From Semisulcospira habei (lineage: Eukaryota; Mollusca; Gastropoda; Semisulcospiridae): DNA of 64,000 nucleotides. Position numbers and translations under genes: made by a program. The notes beneath the pieces are model-generated. The model ran no database searches. It was not told the DNA's origin and was given only the letters and a program-made list of their open reading frames with translations. This document shows, in pieces, positions 31,079 through 42,360 of this stretch (the stretch's first letter is position 1; every line of letters starts with the position of its first letter). Location: assembly GCA_036245525.1 (NCBI GenBank), contig BTPG01000002.1, forward strand, positions 123,984,951 through 124,048,950, read 5' to 3'.

Positions 31079-31832
31079 TTAAATAAATAATATTTCTGCT
31101 GTCTGCTCATGCCGCGTGTGTAATATCACTTTATTTACTGTAACACAGTTAATATAACCATTTAGCTTACGTAGTTGTTTAAATATGTTATAACAAAGTA
31201 TTGCAAACCAGTCACAGCTGACATCATTAACTTTAAAGGTATGTGTCCTAAAATCAACTGTCATGTACTCCACAACTGGATGCTCATCACCCACCCGGGT
31301 CTGCCCTGGGGGACTTGGGTGGGGTTAGGTATTTTTTAGTTCCCAGGGTCACCCTGGTCAGCCCCACAGGGTGGGTTTTTCTCTCTATTCTGGGGCATGT
31401 GTTTCTGTCTACCCGAGGTCCATTCATCTGTATTTGCCTTTTTAAAACTCTCCCTACTGTCTGCACTGCCTGTAGCTCTTGATATTGGATGTGTGTTGCT
31501 AAATGGTCTTAGCTTTATTTAGGCCCCATGTTGTAGGTTTATTTAATGTCTTTGACCGGCTGGCGACATACATTCAATTTTCTGTTTAGTTTTTTTTTTT
31601 TCACAAGCAGTGCAGGCACGTCCTGAGAAAGCCTTGTTGCTGTCGGGACGTTAAGCAATGTACAATCAATGGATGCTCATCATCAAAAAAGTCCAAAGTC
31701 ACATTATATGACCGATGGCACTGAGAGGCTTATGTCAGGCTGTTTGGTAGATGTTATTAAGGAATCTAATTGATCAATGTCTTTGAAGCTCTCTGTGATA
31801 TCAAATGCTTGCACGATTTGTCCGACCATCAT
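31079..31832 (-). pseudogene. Small gene A, element 2 copy, SINE-interrupted
   Basis: Homologue of 9006-9404, beginning MMVGQIVQAFDITESF. A SINE (31290-31670) splits it, and lesions near 31700 break the frame before it. The C-terminal part is 31294-31079. Confidence 0.75.
31290..31670 (+). mobile_element. SINE-like retroposon copy 6, in gene A
   Basis: Same family. The target duplication GGATGCTCATCA (31278-31289 and 31671-31682) is 12 bp. Confidence 0.92.
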
Positions 31833-31859
31833 TTTTTATGGACAAAATAAAAGGCTAAA

Positions 31860-32465
31860 TTAATTCACTAACCCATACCCTGTGGGCTGATCTGTCTGTA
31901 AAATAAGCTTTAGATGCTTAATTGATTTCAGTTTGTTTTTTACATCATCTCGTTCATGCTTATTTGGGATGACATCGTTTTCTCTGAGACAGTCTTCAAA
32001 GCTGTCACGATCCTTACAGTAAAACAAACAGATAAACTTTAACTGTTCTCGAAAATCTTTCAGTACAGCATTATATTTTTGAGTGAGAATCCATACACTG
32101 ACATTTGCGTGTCTGCCACTGAAGGCAAGTTCTGCCAGTGTGTTTCTCTTCTTAACAATATCCTTCTCTGCAGAGCAATCATCAACAATAAACAAAGTTG
32201 ACTGTCCTTCAAATTTCTTGTAAAAATACTGCATGTAGTCATTCATTTTTTTCTCAGGGTCGACTAAATAAATGTTATGATCAGTCCAAATGAATAAACG
32301 GTTGTGATAAGCTTTGTTGTGTTTGACCGTTGGACAAAATATCACAATGTTTTCGAAATGACAGATGTATCTTGTTTGTAAGAGGTTAAGAACAAATTCA
32401 GTTTTCCCACAGCCTGTGGCACCACAAAACAAACCACAGTGTGGGTCAAGTGTCATCAAGTTCAT
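31860..32465 (-). CDS. A32/FtsK-like genome-packaging ATPase, intact
   Basis: 201 codons from MNLMTLDPHCGL, open to the stop. Walker A GATGCGKTE, Walker B TLFIVDDCSAE and the SGRHANVSVWILTQK region are all in one frame. The C-terminal part (FRSDQLK-like helical region, then QTDQPTGYGLVN) is out of frame in element 1. It is shorter than most cellular FtsK/HerA ATPases, as expected for this viral packaging group. It lies 18 bp from the capsid gene, in the same direction. Confidence 0.9.
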   Translation of the reverse strand: MNLMTLDPHCGLFCGATGCGKTEFVLNLLQTRYICHFENIVIFCPTVKHNKAYHNRLFIWTDHNIYLVDPEKKMNDYMQYFYKKFEGQSTLFIVDDCSAEKDIVKKRNTLAELAFSGRHANVSVWILTQKYNAVLKDFREQLKFICLFYCKDRDSFEDCLRENDVIPNKHERDDVKNKLKSIKHLKLILQTDQPTGYGLVN

Positions 32466-32483
32466 TTTAATATAGAATATAAT

Positions 32484-33768
32484 TTAATATATGTGCCCGC
32501 TTAGTCTGCTCTCTGCAATATTGAGTTGTGCGTCATAAATCAGATACAAATATATATTTATTGCACCAGCGGTTTCAGTCTTTTTTTGTATTTGGATTGT
32601 AATTCCATCACTACCATTTTCAACAGTACGACCTGACCCATGTAGGTGGTAGTCGTCTGTACTACGCAGGTCTAGCCACAGTGCATACTTGTCTGTCAGG
32701 TATTGAGCAATTCTTACGTCATACAGATGCAGATCTTTAGATGCTATGTTTGCTGGTTTTTCTCTAAGCCTTCCGCCAGCAAAATACTTTGTGATCTCGT
32801 CATAGTGCTGGTAAGGTAAACATGCCTGAAGCGAAGACTTGATTAGGATGGCCTTCAATAGTACAAGACAAATGAGTAATCTTTGGATTATAGAATTTTT
32901 CTGAATCCCGTTCGTATGGACTCGCCGGTTTAACAAACAACATAAGAATGCCTTTCAGTGACCTAGCAGGTGTGTTCAAGCTGATGTTCCACATTGGATC
33001 ACTTTTGTCTTTATGCATTAAACTGTGCCTCATCTCACGGTCATAATAAATAGGCAGTTTTGTTTGGTACTGATTTTGAATGAGAGTAGCTAGATGAGTA
33101 TGTGTGACAATTTCATATTCCAAGGAAATGTTAGAGATCTTGTATGATGCATTGAGATCCGTTGATTTAATAACTTTGGAGTAGTCATTAAAGATTAGTT
33201 CAAAACTCAGACGGTCATTCGGTGCTCCTTGATAATAAGGCAAATGTGCTGTTAGGATTTCAAATTCAAGTGGAATGCAAAATCTATTTCCATATGTTTC
33301 TGCCACAATAACGTCCTTTGCTTCTGTTGTTGATTTATGTGTTGCATTGATTCTGAGTTTGGCAACATTATCAGACTGTATACCTTGATAAATACGGTCT
33401 TCTCGTTCTTCACTTGTGAGCCACAGATCTTTGTAACAGTAGAATACATCAGCATCGTCAAAACTAAACACTTCCTGACCTTCAAGTTTAACTTTAATAG
33501 TCTTAATAATTGCTCTGCCAAGGTTGCCAACTAGTGTTCTTTTGTCATCTGTGTCTGATGAAAGTTCAATATTAAAAGCAAGGCGAGCAGTTCCAGGAAC
33601 AATAACGTCACTGGGACCTAGGTTAGGAAACTTGACAGTAAGGGTTTGGTTTTGATCTATGGTGCTAGGATTGTTTGTGACAACAATTGATTGTCTAATG
33701 CCCTTAACACCAAGAGGCTCACGTAGTTTTCTGTATGGGTCTAACTTCGATCCATAAGATGATGTCAT
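32484..33768 (-). pseudogene. Candidate major capsid protein, element 2 copy, one frameshift
   Basis: Uninterrupted by transposons, starting MTSSYGSKLDPYRKL. One extra A near 32817 (GGTAAACATG where element 1 has GGTAACATG) shifts the frame at the FASGM position, so the last 110 codons read separately (32936-32484). All blocks noted in element 1 are present. Otherwise about 90% identical to element 1. Confidence 0.75.
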
Positions 33769-33809
33769 TTTATTATACACAAATCAAAAAAATTAAATTA
33801 ATAAAAACA

Positions 33810-35014
33810 ATGGCAGCGGGAGGATTTGGTCATGAAGATTTTGAAATGGATGACATGAATGACTATGATACTGGTGCAACAGATATGACTGGAATGGTAA
33901 TTACTTCTAGTATGTATCACGAACTGTTAAAAGACAAAGTGAACTCGTTTTATGATAGTGAGATGAAATAGATCCTAATCAGTTTGAATATGAAAAAGGT
34001 CATTTATATTTAAACACTGTTGACAAAGGAAAAGTACAATTGACTAACAAAAGAGACCCCGGCAAGTTTAGAGCTTTAAGTACAATCAAAAGTGAAGGTG
34101 GTGTTGGCGCCTTGCGTCAACTTGGTATTGGAGATAAACAGTTACCACCTCGTCTTTCTAGTGCTCTTCATGATGCGCAAACAAGGTTGCCAACTAGACA
34201 AGAAATTGAAATGACTGAAGTAACAAGACTTCCAGAATTAGCAAACACAGTAATACAAGAAACTTCATTTACAGAAGGGCAAATAAATGAGGCTATGAAA
34301 ACAATGGGTGACTCTCCTTTGACAATGTGGGAGTTAGTGGGGTTGGATAAATCACTGCAGTCAATCAGAGGTGAGCTTGTGAATAATGTAGCCAAACTAG
34401 GTGAACTTGATAAACATATAGAAAGAGAAAAAGAAAAATTAGGTAAAGCTGATGATGAGAATAATGCCATTGAAATAAAAGAAAGAATACAACACATATT
34501 AAATGATTTGCAAATAGAAAGATCAGCACGGCTAGAAGTAATTGAAATTGGGAAAGAAAAACTGAAAACACAGGTCAACAGGATTAGAGAAACTATTCAG
34601 AAAATACTTCATGAAGACACAACTTTGGCTGAGAGATTGAAAACACTTTTCAGAGAGCAGGGTATCACTATTGCAAGTTTAATTACTGCTCTTGGATTTA
34701 TTATTAGTACTGTAGTGTTAGCTGTAACAGGTGGTGATAGCAGTCCAGCTCCACTGGCACTTCCAGCCCCGGCTCCGACTGACCCAAAAGATCTACAGGC
34801 ATGGGTAAAGAAACAACTGTCACACATATCAGACTTGCTTCAGAAATTGGCAGTGAAAGCAATGGATGCTTTGCCTTGCATAATAGGAAGTGTAGTCAGT
34901 TGGTTGATCAGTACAGCAGCAAAGGTAGTCGGGTTTATGGCGGAGCATGTGTGGGTCTTTTTGGTGACAGGAGGATTAATTATAGGATATTTAATGAAAC
35001 AGGTAAAGAAGTAA
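33810..35014 (+). pseudogene. Coiled-coil/membrane protein, element 2 copy, frameshifted
   Basis: Homologue of 11820-12998 with its original start (MAAGGFGHEDFEM). A 13-bp loss near 33960 removes the frame after about 54 codons; the rest (34040-35014) is open, with the coiled coil and both C-terminal hydrophobic regions. Confidence 0.8.
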
Positions 35015-36333
35015 TATCCCTAATCCAGTAAGGCCTATTACCAATGCAGTTCTCTCTGACTCATGTGTGTTGACTGATGACTGTTCCGAGGTTTCTGTTA
35101 CTGGTTGTACTGGTGTCTGTGTCAGTGCCGGGGTCGGGAACGGGGCTGTTACTGTCTGTACAGGTGATGATGTTACTAATGTTTTTTGCACATGTGGTGA
35201 CTTTTGGTGCAAGTGATGTTTGCTTGTTGGACCTAAGCTATGTGTGGTTGTTGGACCCAAACTATGTGCGGTTGTTGGGCTCAAGTTTACAGATTGATTG
35301 AGGCCTAATTTCTGATCACACCCTGCAACAATTATTTCGTTATTATAATTTGTTATTGTCCCCATTTGAAGTTGAAGGTCTGATGGCAACATGTATAAAC
35401 CGATGCCAACTACAAGTCAACTTTCGATCTAGCATATCTGAGAACGTCTTGGTAGTGTTGTATGCTTGATGGGAGATCAACAACTGAGTTTATCGAATCT
35501 TCTAGGTTTGCAAGAAACTGTTTTTGTGCTTCAAATTTACCACTCCCATTTACAATGTTTGATTTTGTTTGAGCTTGTGCTCCTAGTATACACCACACAT
35601 ACGTTCTGATAGACTCATTAATGCGTTCAACTCCTGCTTGAGTAAACCCGTCACTCTTATCTAAGACAAATGTGGTCCAGGCATTAGACTGTTTCTGTTC
35701 TATTGACCCTAACCACACTTCGGATTTTGATGAGAATGAAGAGTAGGGAGGCCAGTAATCTTGAGGGTATTGTCTGTGACTCATAGAATAATACAATGTA
35801 CCCATGCCTTTGTGATCATCAAGTTTTTGTGTAAAGTCATACTTTGTACTGATGTTAAATTCATTACAGATCCGTTCAAATGCTTTCAAATCCATGGGAT
35901 TGTTAAACTGATTAAAACTGGATTCAGTGAGCAGTGGGGTATGGAGTTCTGACAGTATTCTTTTAAGCTGGTAATATGTGTGGAAACGATAGACAGACTT
36001 AATCAGTTTGTTTGGGTGATTTAAATGGTCTGTAAAAGAAACCCCACAGCCAGTAGTTGAACATAGTATAGCAAAGTTAAGTTGGTTTTGAAACATCTGT
36101 AGTGGGCTTGAGGACCACTTTCTTGCAGTTGCATCATCTGTAATTGGTGGGTTTAGGTAATGATCATATGGATTCGGCACTTTCACTTGAAATAAATCTC
36201 CTTCAGACAAAGCTATGTCGAGCTCATTTAGCTGAATTATTTTCTGGTCATAAGTTGGCGCGACATTGTACTTGGCATCCATGTTAAATTGAAATGCATT
36301 TACAGTGGCAATTGTTGGTGATTTAAATTCCAT
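34991..36333 (-). pseudogene. Stalk/anchor protein, element 2 copy, one frameshift
   Basis: Homologue of 12975-14207. The N-terminal 307 codons are open; one base lost near 35413 shifts the rest. The Thr/Pro/Ser linker is longer than in element 1 and includes repeated GPTTTHSL-type units, so the stalk length varies between copies. Confidence 0.8.
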
Positions 36334-36358
36334 TATGCTTTTTTATGTGATAATAAAA

Positions 36359-37073
36359 ATGTTTATAACCTTATCAAATATTGACACAAGCAAACCAGTG
36401 TGGTTAACTAATGGAATCGATAATCGTGATGGTAGCAAGGCTGTAGCTATCCATGAAATGTTCTACACTGTAAAGTGGTTTAATGTAACAGATGATAAAA
36501 ATTACTCTGTAAGTGGAACTCTTGATGGTTTAGAAAAGGGTGATACTTTACGATCTGGGTATTATGACTTTTGTACTTTAGCTGAATGGCTTCAAAATGA
36601 ATGTAAAATTAAAGCAACTTTAAACCCAGCTAATTTACTTGTTACAATTGAATTTCTGAAAAGTGGAAACTTTCTTTATCAATTAGTCTTTTATTATTAC
36701 TTGGATTTTTAGGTAAAAAAATTATACATCCAGATGAAGATTGGACATCGCCAGTCGGGTGTCTACTTTCACCAAAAAATCAAGAATAACTGGCAGATAT
36801 CCTGTTCATTTGTCAGTACACACAGTGCTAAATGTTCATTTGAAAGAACTAAGCACTGATGATAATCTTCACAATGGAAAGCCTTCGACATTGTTGAAAT
36901 GTGTGTCGACTGGAACTGCTCCTTATTGCGAAAATGTAGTTGTTAGATTTCCTAATGCTCAGTTTAAAATAATAGGTACAGGTTTCTTTGAATCGTTGTG
37001 CTTATATGTAACTAATCAGGATGACAAACCAGTTGTGATGCATGATTTTTATGTTGTGTTGGAAGTTAAATAA
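36359..37073 (+). pseudogene. 239-codon gene, element 2 copy, frameshifted
   Basis: Open from MFITLSNIDTSK to about codon 100, then a one-base loss near 36665 breaks it. The C-terminal part (36741-37073) is open in another frame. The lesion differs from that in element 1. Confidence 0.7.
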
Positions 37074-37152
37074 ATTTTATTTTTGTTAAATAAAAAATGA
37101 GCGGTCTTGGTCCAAAGCCAAGAATTACACCAGTTGCCTGTCCGGTAATAGA

Positions 37153-38751
37153 CAGGGTTCGTACAGAGTCATGGAAGTCTGGAAAAGCTATGGAAAATAC
37201 AAAAATCTTTTGCATGGCTGGAAAAACTATGGAAAGTTCATTTGTGTTAAGCTATGTATGGAAAGTTTTGGAAAATTAAAAAAATATGCCAATCTTACAC
37301 TGACATGCAATTTACTTTACAAGAGAAATCTGAAAGTTTGAAAATGTAACCTGAAGACTATATTTTAATTCATAAGTATGTCTGAAGCTGATCGTTCATC
37401 AAGCTAGTGCTAGAAGACTCCCCTTTTTTTTCTTCCGCAGTGACTTCCCTTGCATAATAGCTGCACATGCGTAGTTAGAATCTTTCAACTTCCTTTGGTC
37501 CTGTGCATGGAAAGTCGCGCAGATTTTTGCTAAACACAGAAATGGGGAAGTGCATCTTTAGCCATTTATGGCTAGAGAAAAGTGAATTCATAGTTTTTGT
37601 TTTAAAAATGTATTGTTTTAAAAATTTTAAAATTTATTTAAAAATAAAATTTATTTAACTTCCAACACAACATAAAAATCATGCATCACAATTCCATAGT
37701 TTTTCCAGCCAGCGTCGGACGGAGAAAAGCACAAAGCTCGATGCATTGTGTGTGAGAAGGATATCGAAATTTGCAACATGGGTGAAGCTGCATTAAAAAG
37801 CCATGTAGTCGGCAAAAAACATTTACTGCTGTTGAAGTATAGCGAAAGCAAATCGAAGGGAAGGCCTGGAATGGCAATGACTGATTTTTTTTTTCAACGA
37901 GCTAAATCTTCTGCAAAGTAAGTTTACGTTTACTTTGTATGAATTCACTTGGAATTGGATGCTCTCTCTTACTCTCTTCTCTTCTTCTTTTTCTTCTAAA
38001 AGTTTATTCCTCTTAGAGTTAGAGGTTTAAAAACAAAATTTTTTAAAAAAAAAGTTATAGTTTACGTTCTTAGCAAAGTCTAATGCACTCTGCAGATCTG
38101 CAAAAGAGAATTCTGAGGAAGCTTTAGCCATAGAGTCACAAATCGACCAAAAACTGCTTGAAATAAAAACTGCTTGAAATCAAATTAACAGCACATATGC
38201 ATATATGTTACTACATTTAACTACAAACTGTTAAAGTTTTAAAAGAACAGTAGTAATAGTATTGCATTTTATTATTGCTCAGAAGGCAGTGATTTAAATT
38301 TTGTACACTATGTCAAATGACTTGGAAGTTTATTATGAATTACTATTTTGTGACTATAATAAGCCATGTAGTATTTTATATTACAAGTTTAAATTCTGTC
38401 ACCTATTTCCGTGTGTCCTCACTCCTGGGTAAGTAAACATTAACATCCAAAAGAATTTGAATACCATATCTATGTTAGGTTTTTTTTATTTCAACTTTTA
38501 TGTGTGTTATCTTATTTCTGTATGTGTGACCGTTCAACTGTTAAAGAGAGGCACACATAGCCAGGGAGATTCCTCAGCATATCTCACATTTTAAAAAAAA
38601 AATTGTCCCGAAAAATAGGTACCATGTTCCATTATCACACAATTTTGGCGTATATACTACTACTAGTGAGCTTTGAAAAACTGTTGTGTCAGTCTTGAAA
38701 AGGTCTTTAAAAAGTATGGAATTTTTTCCCACCAAACTTGTGGGAACCCTG
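37153..38751 (+). mobile_element. hAT-like DNA transposon, non-autonomous
   Basis: 1.6 kb with short inverted ends CAGGGTTC and GAACCCTG. A 6-bp duplication AATAGA flanks it (37147-37152 and 38752-38757) at a site intact in element 1. Inside, about 37712-37910 on the + strand can be read as a BED/C2H2-like finger (CVCEKDIEICNMGEAALKSH, then VVGKKH), as at the front of hAT-type transposases. No transposase core remains. Confidence 0.8.
37640..37691 (-). repeat. 52-bp inverted copy of nearby Polinton sequence inside the hAT element
   Basis: Exact reverse complement of 37033-37084 (end of the 239-codon gene and the spacer after it). The next 20 bp or so (37692-37711) are the reverse complement of about 37216-37235 in the hAT element. 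Confidence 0.85.
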
Positions 38752-39614
38752 AATAGAGTTGAAAGATTTGGGTGATGTGTGGGGTTTTGATGAAAAAGGA
38801 GAGGTGGGAGAGGTATATGGCCTTGAACTTGATTCCAATGGGTTGTACAAGCGGAAGATAATCGATGACGTGAAAGACGATACCGACAGACAGTTTCCTA
38901 AACTTGGACAACTTCGTGGTGTTACTGTTCAGACTATTCCTCAGCATAATGCGCTCTATGTCTTTAAACATTTGAATAATAAGTGGGTAGTTTTTCCTCC
39001 TCCTGTTCCACCTGAGCCTGCTGCACCTGCAATTGATTGGGATATAAAGTTTAAATTTATTAATCCTTACGTGTTTTTTACTGATGAAGGTCCCTTAATA
39101 TTTAGGAAAGTTATTAACTCTGGGCCGTTACTTGTGAGCCTTGTTCCAAGCTATTTCATAGACATCAGTAGTAGCAGAGAAAAACTAAAACTGCAGGAGT
39201 ATGAAAAACGAAGGTATCTTCTTACAAATAGAAAGGGTAGAACAGATACTTCCGTTGTGTTTGTACCAGATAGCTTTACCATAGCTAGAGAAGCCACAAT
39301 AGTTTTTGAAATTCTCATGAGGTCTGTGGATTCTGTAAAAGAAGCAGATATTGCACAGGGAATCAAACTAACATGGGATGACACAGTAAAACAGTCAACA
39401 AAGGTCATTATACTATTAGGAAAGGCGTAGATATAGACGTATCGAGTAGTAATCCTGCTGTTAAAATAGTGGTCGATAAAACAACTCTAGTTAATCTAAC
39501 TTACATTAAACTGGAACACATAGATCTTATTTCATTTTATTATGTTAGCAAATTGTATACCTTTGAAGAGTTGCAAAAAGAATTCGCTGATTAAAAAAAT
39601 ATTTGTCATAAAAA

Positions 39615-40226
39615 ATGGTGAACTTGTCTTGAGCCTATTGTTCCAGATAAAACATTACAGGCAGACTCATTCCGCTTATGAATATTACAGAAGCGTTAAA
39701 GTATTTGGAAGGAGAACAGGCAAAATACTCCAAGTGTAAAAGACGATATAAAATGGTTTTAAATTCTGTACACAACACATCAATGGCCGTGGGTGTGGTT
39801 TCAGCTGGATTATCTGTCACTGGTTTAGCTCTGTTTGCCACTGGAGTTGGAAGTGTCATAGGAATTGCTATTGAAGGTGTTGGTGCTGTCACAGGTCTGG
39901 CATGCTTTGGTATGGAAGCCCTTAACAAAAGATTTCATACAAAGTTGCAGAAGCACGAAGCCTTGAGTACGCTCGCTGGAGCTAAGCTGAGCAGTATGAA
40001 ACTTATTATCAGTAAGGCATTAGACGATAATAAAATTGACGATCATGAATTTAAGAGAGTGCAGGATGATTTGACCAATTACAAACAACAGAAATCTGAA
40101 ATACAGAATAAGATGTGTAGTCAACCCGTGAATGTTGAAGAACTAAAGAAATCTTTTTTAGAGGAAAGAAAAAAGATAGGCATAGAAGAAACTATGAAAA
40201 AGGTTCAAGGATTTATAAGCAATTAA
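39615..40226 (+). pseudogene. Gly-rich membrane-active-type protein, element 2 copy
   Basis: Homologue of 15871-16482. The ATG at 39615 soon hits a stop; from 39678 the frame is open to the end (182 codons), including the Gly-rich hydrophobic stretch and helical tail. The stop TAA is followed by ACG where element 1 has TAATG. Confidence 0.75.
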
Positions 40227-40336
40227 CGATAGGTTTTGGTAATCCATTATTTTTGTCATACACTTCGCAAAGAGATGTCATGTCTTTCACGTCTGCCCAT
40301 TTGACGCCATCAGCTCCACCACCTGACTACTATTGA
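40226..40336 (+). pseudogene. PPxY tiny ORF, element 2 copy, start codon lost
   Basis: Same frame as 16482-16583, ACG in place of ATG, open for 36 codons and ending SAPPPDYY. A three-codon difference lies in the middle. Frame and end are preserved although flanking non-coding DNA has changed. Confidence 0.55.
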
Positions 40337-40491
40337 GAAAAAAAGTTTTCTTGTTGTCCTTGTAACTTGGGAAATCTGTCCGAGTGTCTTATTGACTAGA
40401 GCTAAGAACTTGTTAAGACACTTATAAGAACTTGTTTTAAGTCACTTGAAAGAACTTATGGCAACTAACTTCAAAGTTACTTACAGGTTTA

Positions 40492-40880
40492 TTGATTGAT
40501 TGTACATTGCTTAACGTCCCGACAGCAACAAGGCTTTCTCAGGACGTGCTTGCACTGCTTGTGAAAAAAAACAACCAACTAAACAGAACATTGAATGTAT
40601 GTCGCCAGCCGGTCAAACACATTAAATAAACCTAACACATGGGGCCTAAATAAAGCTAAGACCATTTAGCAACACACATCCAATATCAAGAGCTACAGGC
40701 AGTGCAGACAGTAGGGAGAGTTTAAAAAAGGCAAATACAGGTGAATGGACCTCGGGTAGACAGAAACACATGCCCCAGAATAGAGAGAAAACCCCACCCT
40801 GTGGGGCTGACCAGGGTGACCCTGGGAACTAAAAAATACCTAACCCCACCCAAGTCCCCCAGGGCAGACCCGGGTGGGGT
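40492..40880 (-). mobile_element. SINE-like retroposon copy 7
   Basis: The only full-length copy on the minus strand; it lies in the non-coding right part. Target duplication CTTACAGGTTTA (40480-40491 and 40881-40892), 12 bp. Confidence 0.92.
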
Positions 40881-40892
40881 CTTACAGGTTTA

Positions 40893-42116
40893 TAAAGTAC
40901 CTTATTAAGTACTTGTAATTTACTTAGAAACATCCAGAAAGTAACATAAACAGTAACTTGATAATTTTACTCATGACTTGAGCACTAGAAAATAATCTGT
41001 TTAGACTCAGTAACAACATGGGAGAGAATTTGCCTTGTTCAGTATCAGCATAAGAAATAATAACAGATCATTTCCCTTTGTTCAGTAACATCAAGGGAAG
41101 GAATCACCCCATGTTCAGTAACAAAATTTCAGATTACTCCCCTTTGTTGAATATATGTTTATACAAGGGAAGTAATTTGTAAAATTTTGGAAAGACAAAA
41201 AAGTTACTTCCCTTGCTTAATTAAATTATGTTTTAATTTTTGACTAAAATAAACATTGTTTTTCTAAAATTAAATGACAAGATGTGCCAATAATTATGGT
41301 AGATAATAGTGTAAAGATGTTATCACTTGATTTTGTTAAAAATGTGTGATTTATTGTTGTTGTTTTAACAAAAATAAACATTTTTTGATATTACTTTTTC
41401 ACTTTTGCTCACCTGCTTAAAATTGTTAGGAGAATGTCCGACTATATAAATGAAAATGTTTGTATTCATTGTGGGTCCGTGAGTGGTCCAGTAGCCTGGC
41501 AAACAAACAAGGGGGTTATTTGTGCACATTAACCCGAGTTGTAACTCCCTTGTCTGTTCCAAGCACCTCTGGGACATTTTCGTTTCGGGCAGCTGAGTCG
41601 AGGAGTCGGTAGATTCCCGTCTGGGGTGTGCGGAACAAACCAAAAGCTAGGCCACACCAAAAGCTCTCACAGGGAAGGCGAATTGTGCACTTGAACCTGG
41701 GTTATAGCTGACTCTGTGAGAACAACTGGAAAAAGACCACGAGCGGACTTTTACAATTTTTTGGTGCCATGACTTATGGCTGTGGCTCATGAGGATCTGT
41801 GACCTTGACCCTTGGTGACCTTGACCCATGACCTGATACTTGCCCTTGGTGACCTTGACCCATGATCTTGGTGACTTTGGTCTTGACCTTGGTGACCTTG
41901 CCCCATGACCTTGGCCCATGACCTTGACCTGTGGCCTTGGACCTTGATCTTGGTGGACTTGCCCTAGGTGACCTTGACCTTGGTTTTGACCTTGATGACC
42001 TTGATCCATGGCCTTGGTCTTGACCTTGATGACCTTGACCCATGGCCTTGGTGACCTTGGTCTTGACCTTGGTGACCTTGACCATGATCCTTGGCCCATG
42101 ATTTTAATCTTAGCCT
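40893..42116. other. Element 2 right non-coding region, ~1.2 kb
   Basis: The first 100 bp match element 1 (about 16770-16885). The rest is unique to element 2: short repeats with CAAGGGAAG, then the TGACCTTGA-rich array. No conserved ORF was seen. Confidence 0.6.
41795..42115 (-). repeat. TGACCTTGA-rich array next to the right TIR
   Basis: About 320 bp of degenerate tandem repeats with roughly ten exact TGACCTTGA copies; read on the minus strand this is TCAAGGTCA. Several overlapping ORFs here are translations of the repeat. Confidence 0.85.
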
Positions 42117-42360
42117 TTGTTTAAAGAAGTCAATGACGGTATTAATAATTTAGTGGGGTGGGTGATCTGCCTTAATAATCACGGGTTGGCAGCTGATAAA
42201 AATCGTTGCTTTGAATGATTTCTGGGGTGGAACTAGTACGGCTAGGTAATAAAGGCATTGGTTGTATTGGCTGGCGTGGGTTTGTATAATTACCGAGAGG
42301 ATCAAATAAATTGATCGATTGGGGGATAGGTGGGGTTGTAGCCCCACCTTGTCTATCTCT
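42117..42360 (-). repeat. Element 2 right terminal inverted repeat
   Basis: Inverted match of 18249-18490, ending CTTGTCTATCTCT, followed at once by GTCGCC (42361-42366), the second copy of the target duplication. Confidence 0.92.

Larger units (their letters stand above)
37097..39594 (+). pseudogene. 290-codon conserved gene, element 2 copy, hAT-interrupted
   Basis: The first 18 codons (MSGLGPKPRI start) lie left of the hAT-like insertion; the rest resumes at 38752. Another frameshift lies near 39415. It keeps the SSREKLKLQEYEKRRYLLTNRKGRTD block. Confidence 0.85.
18249..42360 (+). mobile_element. Polinton/Maverick-like virus-like element 2
   Basis: About 24.1 kb, or roughly 15.5 kb once later insertions are removed. 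Ends are AGAGATAG and CTATCTCT; a perfect 6-bp duplication GTCGCC flanks it (18243-18248 and 42361-42366). This matches the AG...CT termini and 6-bp target duplications known for Polintons. Gene order equals element 1. Later guests: five SINEs, one near full-length non-LTR element, one truncated non-LTR element and one hAT-like element. Gene 1, gene 3, gene 4, gene B and the ATPase stay open; integrase, polymerase, capsid and most right-hand genes are broken. Confidence 0.93.

Noticed and set aside
41647..42099. Gly/Gln/Ser-rich ORFs of 100-150 codons
   Set aside because: They are translations of the TGACCTTGA array.
2151..42360. Elements 1 and 2 as one element duplicated by the assembler
   Set aside because: They differ by roughly 5-10% throughout, have different outer TIR parts, target sites and guest insertions.
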